Shown here piece after piece: positions 53,371 through 64,000 of a DNA stretch of 64,000 nt. A program made the translations under genes and the position numbers. Origin of the DNA: Allodiplogaster sudhausi (taxonomy: Eukaryota > Nematoda > Chromadorea > Rhabditida > Diplogasteridae). The stretch spans positions 1,710,001 through 1,774,000 of the forward strand of contig CALZFC010000015.1 of assembly GCA_945643635.1 (NCBI GenBank). Reading direction: 5' to 3'. Positions within the stretch are counted from its first letter, which is position 1, and the number at the start of each line of letters is the position of its first letter. The notes below the pieces were generated by a model. That model saw nothing but the letters and a program-made list of their open reading frames with translations. It searched no databases and had not been told where the DNA came from.

Positions 53371-54465
53371 CTAAAGGTGTGAGATAAAGTGAGAAAGTCT
53401 TGCATCTTTTCTATAGCTTAAAACACCCTCGCAAATACTTACTCTACAATGGACAATTGAATGTACTTGTAAAAAGTAAGAATACATCGAAAGAAGACCG
53501 CATCTCTTAGGGCAAACATGATCATATTGGCGATAACGGAAGAAGATATTTTTTCGCGGATACCATCTTTATAGCAAAAGCAAACACCCAGGACAATTGT
53601 CCGCTATTCGTTTCGTGGATGTCCGTCGACGTTTGGGAGAAGGAACTAGGTCATAACTGATATGATTGCCATTTTCGTTGTTTTCCGGCTGTCATCCGGG
53701 ACTTGTCCAACGTATACACTTTCTACCGGTTAAGTTATTTTCACACATTCCAGTAAATAACTTCCTCTCCACCATATTGTCGTTTTTTCCGTCCATAACT
53801 CACTCCTCCTTCCATCTCTTTCCATTCTCTTCCAAATTTTGTTCTTTGACGCGGAAGAAGAGCGCGTGCTCAATGGAATGCATTCGACAAAGTGGAATTT
53901 CTAGATGAGCCATTTTTGAACGGCCAGTGAAGTGTGCGATTGGGTCATTCTTGTGCATTGAAAGAGTCGTCTTCGGTGTCAAAGCATTATAAAAGAGTAA
54001 TCATTGTTTGTGTGGATAATCAACTTGGATGCAACAATGTTTAAATTATTTTGTTGAAGAGAAAAAATTTTGCGAAATTGTTCATGTGTATGTACATTGG
54101 TTTGAACATTCAGGAATGGAAATAGAACGTAAACGAGCGCATGAAACAAAACTGAAAATGATGTTGAAAAACGCACCAGGAAAGGAAAGAGGAATCTGAC
54201 GTCGGAAGAAATGGAAACCACCGGCGGAGGAAAGAGAGTGGTGAGGTGAGAGAGAAAAGGAGAGGGGGTGAGAGATGGAGAAAGAGATTATGGAGAGAGA
54301 AAAACCGTGTAGGATAGAGGGAAGATGAGAGGGTTTCCCGTTTTGGTGGACATGGAATGAAACAAAAAGATGCCATCCTGGGTGGCACGCAGGAAAGGAA
54401 GCTTCTGAAGATGGGGTGAAATGAACGATCCATGTCAAAAAGGAAATGAGAGCCGAGAAGGATCG

Positions 54466-54533
54466 AGAGAGAGAGAGAGAGAGAAAGAGAGGGAGAGGGA
54501 GAGAGAGAGGGAGAGGGAGGGAGAGAGAGAGAG

Positions 54534-54582
<49 letters not shown>

Positions 54583-54627
54583 AAGGGAGAGGGAGAGAGA
54601 GAGGGAGAGGGAGGGAGAGAGAGAGAG

Positions 54628-54667
<40 letters not shown>

Positions 54668-54709
54668 GGAGAGGGAGAGAGAGAGGGAGAGGGAGGGAGA
54701 GAGAGAGAG

Positions 54710-54741
<32 letters not shown>

Positions 54742-54742
54742 T
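54466..54742. repeat. higher-order GA/GGGA tandem repeat
   Basis: A block gggagagggagagagagagg followed by gagggagg, (GA)n and aaagaaag recurs starting near 54491, 54585 and 54667, so a compound unit of about 80-95 bp is repeated three times inside GA sequence. Confidence 0.85.
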
Positions 54743-54847
54743 ACTAATCGCTGTAAGAGACAAAGAAGCGGAAGCTTGTGAAAATTGGAATATTGCAACA
54801 ACAACAAAGAAATGTATATTGTGCGTATAAAAGATAGGGAGATAGAG

Positions 54848-54866
54848 AGAAGAGAGAGCGAGAAAA

Positions 54867-54908
<42 letters not shown>

Positions 54909-54941
54909 GGGTGTCGGAGAAAGAGAGAGAGAGAGAGAGAT
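54848..54941. repeat. interrupted (GA)n microsatellite
   Basis: GA runs with AAA interruptions and one GGGGTGTCGG island. Confidence 0.9.
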
Positions 54942-55719
54942 AAATGGGAAAGGCGAATCCCGACTTGGCTTTAGTGCGTGTGCCCTTTCCTCTCTCCATG
55001 TACGTACATGCTCAGGAAACAATATCCTTGTACAAACAACGGAGCTGGCAGCAATGCCATCCTGGCCCCTTCTCTTCCTCCCTTTCCTTCGCTTTCGTTT
55101 TCTATCTTTCCTTTCATCACCATTCATCGAATAAAAGAAAAGCCATTCACAATTTTAATATTTGCCAACTATAGCAATAATCATCGTTCATTTCCTTTTA
55201 ACTTTTTATCTACAAATAAGTACGCTCTTTATAAAAGTAAATCACGGAATTCCAAAGGCATTTTCATCATTCTGCCATTCTTTGCAGAAAGGGCCTTCCA
55301 TTCTGAGTAAGTCATAACTCCTATCGGTCTATTATTCGAACTCTATGATCTTCCAAGCCTTATCACATTTACAAGATATACGGAAGTCATTGAGCAAGGG
55401 ATGGCGATGCTCTATTACTGCAGAAGTTCGAGTGCCTACTTCCATACGCAGAAATAGGGCACAAGTTTCATAGAAATAAAGTATCACGGTTACACCGGCC
55501 TCTGCTTACCACTGAGTTGCACAAGACAGGCAAAGGGATGATCAATCACCAAAGTAACGAAAAAAGGAAGAATATACGGGAAAAAATAAGATAAAAAATT
55601 TGAATAAAAGGGCACAGTTGGATTGATTTTGTTTGCAAAAACATACTTTTTTAATATGCAGAAGAGTCGAGTAAGTAGTGTGAATTCATAGTTATATGGC
55701 AAATAAAATGGTCTTATTT

Positions 55720-58700
55720 CTACAATTTAGGAGACTGCATGGAGAAGGAGTTGCTGTCTTGGAGACGACGATTGCTGCGAGAGAAGACGAGGAAGGCGAG
55801 GAAGGCAGTGGAGAGAGCGGAGATGAGGGCTAGCAGGGACAGCACCACTATCACCGCAACCACTCCGCCCGACAGGGATTGTCCCGGAGCTGAACATTTA
55901 TGTCTCTATACGCGAGACATTTGTGTACCGTATCAGTTCTATTTTTTCAAGTGAAGTGCATATTTTTAACGATACCGTACCTTCAATGTTGCCGGTAAGC
56001 GCATCGGGAACCGCGGTGTTTTGAATGTTGCAGAAGTTGGGCTGAGTGTTGTCGAGACAAAGGAGAAACTTGATCGTGTAGGCCACTTGCGTGTTCTCGA
56101 TCGAACCAGAGAACAGCCTGGAAAGGGAGTGTTTGGGAGAAGTGAAAGGGTTGTGTTGAGATCGCACCATGAGTACGGTCCTTGAGCCCAGATGCCGACG
56201 TCCTCTCCTCCATGGGCTCCCCAGGCAGTCGGGTAGGCAGCCGGGTGTTTGAAGTGAGAGTCCGCTAAACCGAGCTTGCTATTCATACTCGCAGTATCTT
56301 GAGAAACAACAATATCGAAGCAAAGTGAGGGGGCAATAACTGCATTCACAAAGGGAAATAATTGAGCCAAGAGAGATAGACAGAGAAAGAAAGACTTGCC
56401 AGCTTGCTCGGCCGTGTAGTTGCGCGACGTGTTGTAACCGGGGCCGGTGGCGAAGTGGAGACTCGGCACAGGCAAGCCGTCCACATCCATATCCGGCTCC
56501 TCCACCTCGGCGTCTCAAAAATAAGAATATGGCGGTAATTCAAGACAGTATTAATCCAAAAACGAGCCAACTGAATGTACTTACTTCCCATCCCCTATTG
56601 CTAATTAATTAAGTGGCTAGTCACACATATATTTTCTGCCTCTCCTCTCTCTCATTTCATGCCATTCTCTCTTATTATTTTTTATATCATATCGTGCATT
56701 TTTCGCCGGTCACGTTACATCTCTGCTAGTGTTGTCACATCTTAATCGATGTAGATAAATAAATAAATACTGTAGATGCTGTTGTTCTTGTGGACGTAGC
56801 CGGGCAGCGTGAGGGCGTGGCCGTGATCAGCAGTCACGACAATCAACGTGTCCTCATCAATGAGCTTGCGAATCTCAATCCAGCATTTGAATATTTCTCG
56901 ATGTTATGACAGTTGTTTATTGTGCTCATTTTAATTAGATAATATGGAAAAGTGAACTGTTGGACATTTGCTCACTTCTTCGATAGCGATGGAGAACTCG
57001 CTGAGTTCCTCGGCCGCCGGGTGGATCATGTTGTCGTGCTCGGCAAGGTCGATAGCGCCACCTCAAATTAAAAAAAAGTTTAGTTATCATCAAGTAAATT
57101 GAGCTTGTATACAAGGTAATATAAACAATTTTATGTTTAATTAAAAGAAAATGACCTTCAATCATGAGGTAGAATCCGTTGTCGTTGTGTTGCATCTTCA
57201 GCACAGAGAGTGCCTTCTTTGCCATGTCGACCAGTCTCGGCTGCTCGTTCTTCTTCGCCTCCTTCTCGAACAAGTAATAGTTGAAGTTGTCCTTTGCAAA
57301 CAAGCCTGCATTCCAAGAGAAAGGTCGTTTCATTCAGTTCTCACTATAAAAAAAGCCTGACCAAGTACTTTCTCGCCGTGCTCAGGCACGTGGTCGTTGA
57401 AATCTTTAATATTGGAGAGATAAGTTCTCTTGCCCTCGAGCTCCTTCCATTCCTGTGTGGAAATGAACTTTCATGAGCCAAGAAGGAGCAAAATGGAGTG
57501 ATTACGACTGTGCTAATGTCTACCTTTGTGATGTCTCGCTGATCCCCACGAAGGCCGTTGTTCTCCTTTGGAGTGAAGTATTGCTTGCCACCGCCCATGA
57601 GAACCTCAACGAATGCGACATTTAAGAGTCTTCCGGATGTTCATAAGGAAACTCTTTCTTACTGAGACTCACAGCGAATTTGTTAGCTGGATACCGAAGG
57701 ATCTGCTGGGCAATGTCCGTGCATTGAGTGCCGTTGATTTTGGCGGCGACGTCGTGGTCCATCTGACGATGCACTCCCTGGGAAGGAGAGGAAGAGTGGA
57801 AGGAAATCAGAAAGGAAACAAACGCAGACAGGGCGAGAGAAAGAAAACATGCTCATGAAGATGGCGAAGCATTCGGTTAACACTCAATGAAGAGTCCTTG
57901 AAATGCTAAATAGAAATAAATACCTTAGCATAATTAGCGGCAGGAGTTGCGTCGGTAATCTTCGTGGTTGTGACAACGCCAACCGACATCCCTCAAAGCT
58001 CATCTAGTTAGGAGTTTAGCACAGTTTGAAACGTCACTTTATTAGATACGGTTTTCTTTCGACGGATACTTCCTTTAATCGTTATTTGTAATAGAATAGT
58101 AGAAGGCTCACAGATACTACTGTTCAATATAAAAATTAGACATTTAAAAATAAAAGTGACCCTTGGCAAGCGCGAGCTCAGCAATGCCGTCGTTGATGTG
58201 AGCGTTCTCTCCTTCCGCACACTTCCCACCCATTCCTGGCAATCTGCCAAGAGAATTCTGCTCCACCTTAAAACAATCATCCACTTCCACTGCCAATGAT
58301 ATTTCTCCCTCTCTCTCTCCCTCACTCTCTCCCTCTCTCTCCCTCTTTATTTCGCCCTCACTCTCCCTCTCTCTTTCCTTCACTCTCCCTCTGTCTTTCC
58401 CTCTTTCTCTCTCCCTCACTCTCCCTCTCTCTCCCTCACTCTCCCTCTCTCTCTCCCTTTTTCTCTCTCCCTCACTCTCCCTCTCTCTCTCCCTCACTCT
58501 CCCTCTCTCTCTCCCTCTTTATTTCTCCCTCACTCTCCCTCTCTCTCTCCCTCACCCTCCCTCTCTCTCTCCCTCTTTCTCTCTCCCTCTTTCTCTCTCC
58601 CTCACTCTCCCTCTCTCTCTCTCCCTCACTCTCCCTCTCTCTCTCCCTTTTCTCTCTCCCTCACTCTCCCTCTCTCTCTCTCCCTCACTCTCCCTCTCTC

Positions 58701-59643
58701 TCTCCCTCTTTCTCTCTCCCTCACTCTCCCTTTCTCTCTCCCTCACTCTCCCTCTCTCTCTCACTCTCCCTCTCTCCCTCACTCTATCTATCTTCCTCAT
58801 TCTTCCTCTCTCTCTCCCTCATCTTTCACACATACCTTGTGCCCAGTGAAGAGAGCCATTGCTCCGGCAGCTGAGTCCGTCGTGTGGAAGTCATACGAAG
58901 CGGTCTGAAATGTCATTAGACATGCATATTGATAAACAAGTAGAATAAAGAATGCTAACTTTGACAAGTCCGGCGAAGTCAAACTTCTCGAATGCGAATG
59001 GCTCATTGTGGTAGATATAGCCATCTTTTTCCGCCCTGCTTATTCTGCCAGCTGTCACCATAGAAAGGCCCATTCCGTCTCCCAGGAAGAAGATCACATT
59101 CTTTGGAGCTGGAATCTTCCCGTTCTTTGGTGTTCTCAAAATGTTATACTATGTACATACATATGTACATATAGAGAAAGAGAGAAGTAAAATGACAGAA
59201 AAGAAATGACGTTTGTGCTGTGCTCCGAAGAGTTTGATTCTCCTGTCGATGTGGGCGTGGCCAAGTGTATTCCAGAACTCGATTTGATCTGATATTCATT
59301 ATTACCTTAGCATTTTATCTGAAAGCTAATATAATACATATAATTACATATGTATATAGTATGTATGTATAAATAGCTTGTTCATCTGCTCTACATACAA
59401 GTTGCTTGATCTTTGACTCTGTGAGTCAAATAGTAGCGCGGTGTAGTAGCAAGCAGTTTAGAATTGCATATCACGTTTGATCGTAACTTCTGGTAATGCC
59501 TCGTTTGGCTGAAGCCTATCTCTGTCTCTTTTCCTCTATGAACTCTCTCGTATACGAGTATTAAGTCCGCTTAGCCAGAGTTGCAGTGTTAGTCCGAAAC
59601 CGTCTACAACTCTCTCTCGTACCTTCATTCGTTCGCAACTTAA

Positions 59644-59680
<37 letters not shown>

Positions 59681-59868
59681 TGTAGTAAATCTCTCTACCC
59701 GCCTCACCTTCGTCTCACACAACCTTCGCTGCCCTTCCCTCGACAGCTCACGCAACATAAATGAATGTTTTTTTTCTTGTTAAAAGGTAACTCACTTTCG
59801 CGGTATTGAGCGATGACAATCGTAGCAAGGATTGTAAAGAAGACAATGGCAGACAAAAAAAGCCGCAT
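55720..59868 (-). CDS. ALP: membrane-anchored alkaline phosphatase
   Basis: Sixteen exons on the minus strand, 5' to 3': 59796-59868, 59197-59288, 58960-59124, 58836-58904, 58161-58266, 57924-57991, 57663-57777, 57524-57606, 57362-57452, 57156-57305, 56976-57061, 56771-56873, 56396-56513, 56168-56287, 55981-56117, 55720-55889; about 581 aa. A signal peptide (MRLFLSAIVFFTILATIVIA) leads. Catalytic blocks: FFLGDGMG (metal Asp), TTDSAAGA (nucleophile Ser), GVHRQMD (Arg position), GAIDLAEHD (zinc Asp and His), VVTADHGH (Asp-His), GAHGGEDV (zinc His). The enzyme hydrolyses phosphomonoesters at the cell surface or in a lumen. The C-terminus has a hydrophobic helix (VVAVIVVLSLLALISALS) followed by a basic cytosolic tail, a transmembrane rather than GPI-type end. 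The exon 2/3 junction is uncertain (weak donor GTCATT, acceptor accaaag), and the exon 7 donor has an alternative at 57669. The ATG lies one base after ttttcag. Confidence 0.93.
58300..58815. repeat. CTCCCTCT-type minisatellite filling an alkaline phosphatase intron
   Basis: About 515 bp of tandem pyrimidine units of roughly 16-30 bp (ctctccctcactctccct variants with ctctttctctct). It makes up nearly all of the intron between exons at 58836-58904 and 58161-58266; in the transcript it is a GA/GGGA repeat. Confidence 0.9.
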
Positions 59869-60768
59869 CCTGAAAAGAGCTCCATTTCCAGACAAGAGTG
59901 AGAAATAGAGAAGAACCGAGAGGGAGAGATAGAGAGAGAGAGGGAGACAGAAGGAGAGATAGAGAGAGAGACAGAAGGAGAGATAGAGAGAGCGACAGAG
60001 GGAGAGATAGAGAGAGAGAGAGACAGAGGGAAGAAAGAGAGAGAGAGGGAGAGATAGAGAGACACAAGATATAAATGAGAGAGAGAGAGAGAGTGGAAAG
60101 GGAGTGAAGGACAGAGTGGGAGATAGAGAAATGAACCAAGAAGGAGAGTGAGAGGGAGGCACAGAGACGGAGAGCAAGAGAATGAAAGAGAAGTAGAAAA
60201 ATGTATTAGAGTTGCATGATGCAGTTGCATTTGCTCATACAGATCTGCATACATCAAACTTAATATAGCTGGATGATAGTAACAAGCAAGTTGACAATTA
60301 TGCATATTTCTATGACTCGGAAGAGAAAGTGAATGCAAAGCATACGAATCTCAATGCCAATAAAGTAAAATCTCGCTGCAGATAAAGTTGAGCCAGTTTG
60401 TTTGTGGATGTTATGGTATTCCGCGTTTTACGAAAGGAGCATGGACCAGCCATCGTTTCAGCATCTTTCAGCATTCGAGCAGTCAGTCATTCAGGTTTGG
60501 CATTGCTTATGAAAGAGAAGAACAAAACATTGAGTCATCCGCCTCAATTACCACATTCGCACGTACTTTGTTTCTATGAATATGAAAAAAAGTAACAAAA
60601 AACGTGAAGATAGAGAACATGTTTTAAATCTATCTCAGAGAGGAGACAAAAGACGAAACGGAGATCAAGAGGAAGAAGTTGCGGGCAACAGAGAAAACTT
60701 TAGAGAATTGAACAGTGTACGATGGAGATGAAGAGAGGATAAGGGAGAAAGAGACAAGGCAGAGATGT

Positions 60769-60810
<42 letters not shown>

Positions 60811-60868
60811 AGGGAGAGAGAGGGAGAGAGAGAGAGGGAGAGAGAGAGAAAGGGAGAGAGAGAAAACA
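60769..60868. repeat. (GA)n/GGGA microsatellite
   Basis: GA run followed by AGGGAGAG steps. Confidence 0.9.
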
Positions 60869-62752
60869 GCCAGAGAGGTAGAGAGAGGAATGCAAATGGG
60901 AATGGGAAACGGCATTGTCAATAGACTTTCACACTGCGGTTACACTCAAACTGACAGTGCATAAGGGCAATGAGAATAAGGGTGTGATCAAAAGGGTGTT
61001 AAGCTGACTGTGGGTGAAGGAAAAGGAAGAGAAAAGAGAGGGAGTAGAGAAGAGAGCGAGGAGGGAAGAAGTGGAAGAAAACAGAGAGGAAGTGAGAAGG
61101 GAGGAACAATTAGAGATAAAACTGAAATATGAAAGTATACTAATGCTTTGATTGTGAAATTTAAAACCAATGGTCATGGCCGGAGGAACAAGAATTCACT
61201 ATAAGGATAAAAATTCAAAAAAGGCTAGTGAGAATAAATCATGAGTTTATATTTACAATACTTTATTCAGTATTGTGAGTAGGAGTGAACACAAGGAAGA
61301 AAACACAAGAACTTTTCAAGGACTATTCGTATGAAAATGTAATACCGCACGATTTATTCCACTAGTGTCCAAAATAGTCTCTCAAATACCCACACAATCT
61401 CTGTCTCTCTCATCAGATCTTTAACTTTTACAATTTACAACGGTGTTAGGGATAGGCAAAGTATTACTGAAGGTACATTCATTTGCCCTTTTCTTCGGTT
61501 CCTTCTCTTTTCATTTCTGCTATTTCTCTTTCTCTCCATGTCACCGCATGCTCCATTCCCGTCGTTTGATCACTGTCTCTTCAGAATCACTCATCATTGT
61601 GAGCTCTTTCTTCTCTATCTCCCTCTCTATATCTATCTCTCTCTCTCTATCTCTCTCTCCGTCTGACTTTCCTTGCATTATTTCCTCTCCTTATCTTTTC
61701 TACTCTCATTTTCTCATGATCTCTCTCATCTCTCTCATCACACCTCGTGCATGAACAGTTTCTAACAATAAGCACACTCGTTAGTTCCTTCGACGGATCA
61801 AACAAAACGACACTTCGCATTTTGCTGTCCACGCTCTCTGAACAAATAACAAAGAAATTTTGGAGTTCAATAATAAAACGTGACTGAATTTTAAAATTTA
61901 AAATTGTAGCATAAGATTACGTTTTTCTATAACAGTAAAAAACAAAAACTCTCTGAACTATTTCAGAGAGATTGAATTACAGCTACGAAAAGGCGAGCGG
62001 AAGTTAAAAGGTGGTAAAGGCAATAAGTTTCGAGCGGCAAAACTCAGTAATCTTCTTTCTGCCACCTCTACCAGTGCTTCCGTGGCTGATTTAGAGAGAA
62101 TGGAAACGGACAGTAAATATTCCTCCGCAGTAATCAAATCTGTCTTTCTCTCTCACTCTCTCCTCACTCTCCGCATCCTCTGTCTCAATCTTTCTCTCGG
62201 CATGAGGATGCTCAAGTTCATCACACGTTCAACCTCTTTGTTATATCATCTATCTCTCTTTCCATTTAACCCTTGCCCTCGATCGCTCTCTCCCAACCCC
62301 CCCCCCCCTTCTTGCTCTCTCCCTCTCTCCTTTTCTATTTCTCTCTTTCATTCACCAGCATCTCCGCTTCCATAACTTTCCTTACATTTACCTTGTGTTC
62401 CAAGGACAATCCAATATCATCGTTCAACGATGTTCTTCTCACTTCAGATATTTTCTCTGTTTCTTCGGAAGGAAAGTGCAAGTGAGAACAAAAGTATCTG
62501 CATCACCATTGGATATAGGATACAAAATAAAATATAGAAAAGAATAATTGAAAACGAAAAAAAAAGCTGTAAAAAGAAGTAGAGAAAAGAAAGAGTGAAG
62601 TGACTGCGCAAGTTACAGCAAGAAGGAGGAAGGAGAAGCACTGGAGATAAACTCGTTCTGACTGTCTCGTCTGAGACTCGCCTCGACATTTTCATTATCA
62701 CTGCCAGTCGGCTATCACTTTCGCCTAATAATCAGCTGATTTAAACGAAAAA

Positions 62753-62846
62753 TGAATAGCTGATAATTTCATGTTTAATCCTTCCTCATTTTGTTTACGT
62801 GAATAGCTAATAATTTCATGTTTAAGCCTTCCTCATTTTGTTCCCT
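62753..62846. repeat. 47-bp imperfect tandem duplication
   Basis: tgaatagctgataatttcat begins the first copy at 62753 and tgaatagctaataatttcat the second at 62800. The copies end with ccttcctcattttgtt and differ at a few bases. Confidence 0.85.
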
Positions 62847-63288
62847 CCGTCTTTTTTATGAATCTATATGCATATGTGTAGGTTGAACAGATGCTTCCAG
62901 GTAGATAATTATCTATTCAACAAACAAAGTGTGGAATGTTTATTTGGAAAGAAGGGTTAAAATAAAAAATTTTTGGGATACCGTTTTCCTTGTGCATACA
63001 TATATTAAAAATAGCTATAAAATGCAAAGAAAATAAACAGATTTTGAATTGTTAGGAAGCCCGCGGTTAATCACTAGATGTGATCAGTAACTCTTTGTTG
63101 AGTTTCAATCAATCCCTCTTTTGCTTTCTCTATCATTTTCATGAGAGGAGTGGCCTTCACTAATCCTTTCAGTTGATCGTGACTACGAGATTAATGTCAT
63201 CACTTTCTGATGACAAGTTGATTGATGATCACAATTACAATGTAATGTTAGAGAACAATTATATACTATGATTAAGTTAGTTCGCAGA

Positions 63289-64000
63289 ATGCCATTCCCT
63301 CTCGCTCTCTTCTTCGCAGTCGTCTTCTCCGTCCTCCTCGGCTTCCCCTCTCCGGTCGTCTCTCAAAGTGCAGCGGATCTCGAGTACTCCCCATACATCT
63401 TCAAGGCCGTCCATCCTCCCTTCAAAAGTGTACGATATTCCTCCTTCTTTTTCCCCCCGCCATATAAATTTCATTCGTTTTTCGTCATGGCGAATATCGA
63501 GAGAGAAAGAGAAAACTGAAGATGTGATTTGGATGACCCCATAACTGGTTGGGCCTATCGGAAGCGTTAGTGTTAGAAGAAAAAGGCGTGGAATTTGAAA
63601 ACCATCTGCACAAGGGTAATTTGAGCGCGGAACCGTTGAACGAGGCAGGAAATTGGTGGAACATTTTATTTGCGAGATGTGACTGGGAAGCAGCTATTGC
63701 ATGTGTTGCAGAGGAGCTACGCCCAGGACTGGTTCGGCTCGGATGTCGCCCTGATTCAGGCGCCGCTTCTCGCAGCCGCCAAGCCTGTCAAACCCGGTCG
63801 CCCTTTCATTCTAACATTTCACTCCTAGAGAAATCAGCACGAAATATGTATGTATTTATCTTCATATACATACATATCCTCACATAAAAGGTGACAAATG
63901 TATGCACATAATATGTCATTGCATGAATGCAGGCCACCCGGTCGCTCTTCCGACCATCGCTCCGCTCACTGTTCGATGGTCCAATTTGGATGATACGCAT
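63289..64000 (+). CDS. 5' part of a secreted or lumenal protein, family not recognised
   Basis: Three exons before the edge: 63289-63429, 63712-63796 and 63933-64000 (continues). The ATG at 63289 follows ttcgcag by one base; an upstream in-frame ATG at 63268 would add MIKLVRR. The N-terminus is a clear signal peptide (MPFPLALFFAVVFSVLLGFP, cleavage probably after VVSQS). The mature chain starts ADLEYSPYIFKAV and includes AQDWFGSDVALIQAP and TVRWSNLDDTH. The beta-strand-like TVRWSNLD resembles the N-terminal Fn3/Ig-like part of some phosphatases and ectoenzymes, but that is only an impression. Exon joins are phase 0 and phase 1. No catalytic motif falls inside the window. Confidence 0.7.

Larger units (their letters stand above)
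38146..55719. other. 17.6-kb gene-poor region dominated by CT and GA tracts
   Basis: Between the Ca2+-ATPase start and the alkaline phosphatase stop I found no exon chain. The sequence alternates pyrimidine-rich blocks (38.9-39.3, 40.9-41.5, 42.5, 43.2, 46.97-47.5, 49.15, 52.0-52.1, 52.5 kb) and purine-rich blocks (39.5-40.6, 41.9-42.7, 43.4-43.6, 46.0-46.3, 47.6-47.7, 48.5-49.1, 51.5-51.6, 54.4-54.9 kb). Short unique, GC-richer islands lie between them (for example 38.9-39.0, 39.6, 43.3, 46.9 kb). The ORFs here are Ser/Leu or Arg/Glu dipeptide runs. Promoter elements of the flanking minus-strand Ca2+-ATPase may lie near 38.2-38.6 kb, but I cannot identify one. Confidence 0.6.
59869..63288. 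other. 3.4-kb spacer between divergent alkaline phosphatase and the 63.3-kb gene
   Basis: Presumed 5' region of both flanking genes, which point away from each other. It holds GA tracts (59926-60060, 60769-60868), CT tracts (61610-61665, 62140-62350) and a 47-bp tandem duplication. No gene is supported. Confidence 0.5.

Noticed and set aside
54082..54999. 305-codon minus-strand ORF
   Set aside because: It is the translation of CT repeats (Ser-Leu dipeptides). Both strands are open in several frames, as expected for a microsatellite.
58296..58874. 192-codon plus-strand ORF
   Set aside because: It is antisense to the alkaline phosphatase gene and made wholly of the intronic minisatellite.

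Overview
This window is nuclear DNA from an animal, almost certainly an invertebrate. Genes are split into many short exons by short GT-AG introns (about 55-330 bp, a few of 2-3 kb). The recognisable products are metazoan or pan-eukaryotic housekeeping proteins, and the spacers are loaded with (CT)n/(GA)n microsatellites. I cannot name the phylum from sequence alone. There are no bacterial operons, rRNA genes or CRISPR arrays.

Layout. 0-1 kb, minus strand: a two-exon gene for a 98-residue protein, with a low-confidence membrane-segment ORF beyond it. 1.4-17.4 kb, plus strand, four genes: a Nup43-like nucleoporin (1379-3845), a small multi-pass membrane protein of unknown family (8576-10039), a TMEM65-like mitochondrial membrane protein (11553-12709) and the exocyst subunit EXOC5/Sec10 (13323-17377, 19 exons). 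17.5-19 kb is repeat territory: a 50-bp tandem duplication, an element of about 880 bp bounded by 115-bp inverted repeats, and inside it a tRNA-like Pol III A-box/B-box pair. 19.5-38.1 kb, minus strand: one large plasma-membrane Ca2+-ATPase gene (31 exons, about 1322 aa), with a second calmodulin-binding exon of identical length and phase downstream of its terminal exon. 38.1-55.7 kb is a gene-poor stretch dominated by alternating CT and GA tracts. 55.7-59.9 kb, minus strand: an alkaline phosphatase with a C-terminal membrane anchor (16 exons, about 581 aa). From 63.3 kb to the edge, plus strand: the 5' end of a gene for a secreted or lumenal protein that I do not recognise.

The genes are unrelated single-copy cell-biology functions (nuclear pore, exocytosis, Ca2+ export, mitochondrial membrane, ectophosphatase). 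Nothing suggests a cluster acting as one pathway. I saw no new defence or mobile system.

The most unusual features concern RNA processing: 5' splice sites with a pyrimidine at +3 in about two thirds of hand-modelled introns; 3'-splice-like AGs sitting 0-4 nt upstream of five start codons, compatible with spliced-leader trans-splicing; a GC-AG intron; paired alternative calmodulin-binding exons; and introns whose polypyrimidine tracts are microsatellites. All exon boundaries were placed by hand from reading frame, splice signals and remembered family similarity; none is confirmed by transcript data.
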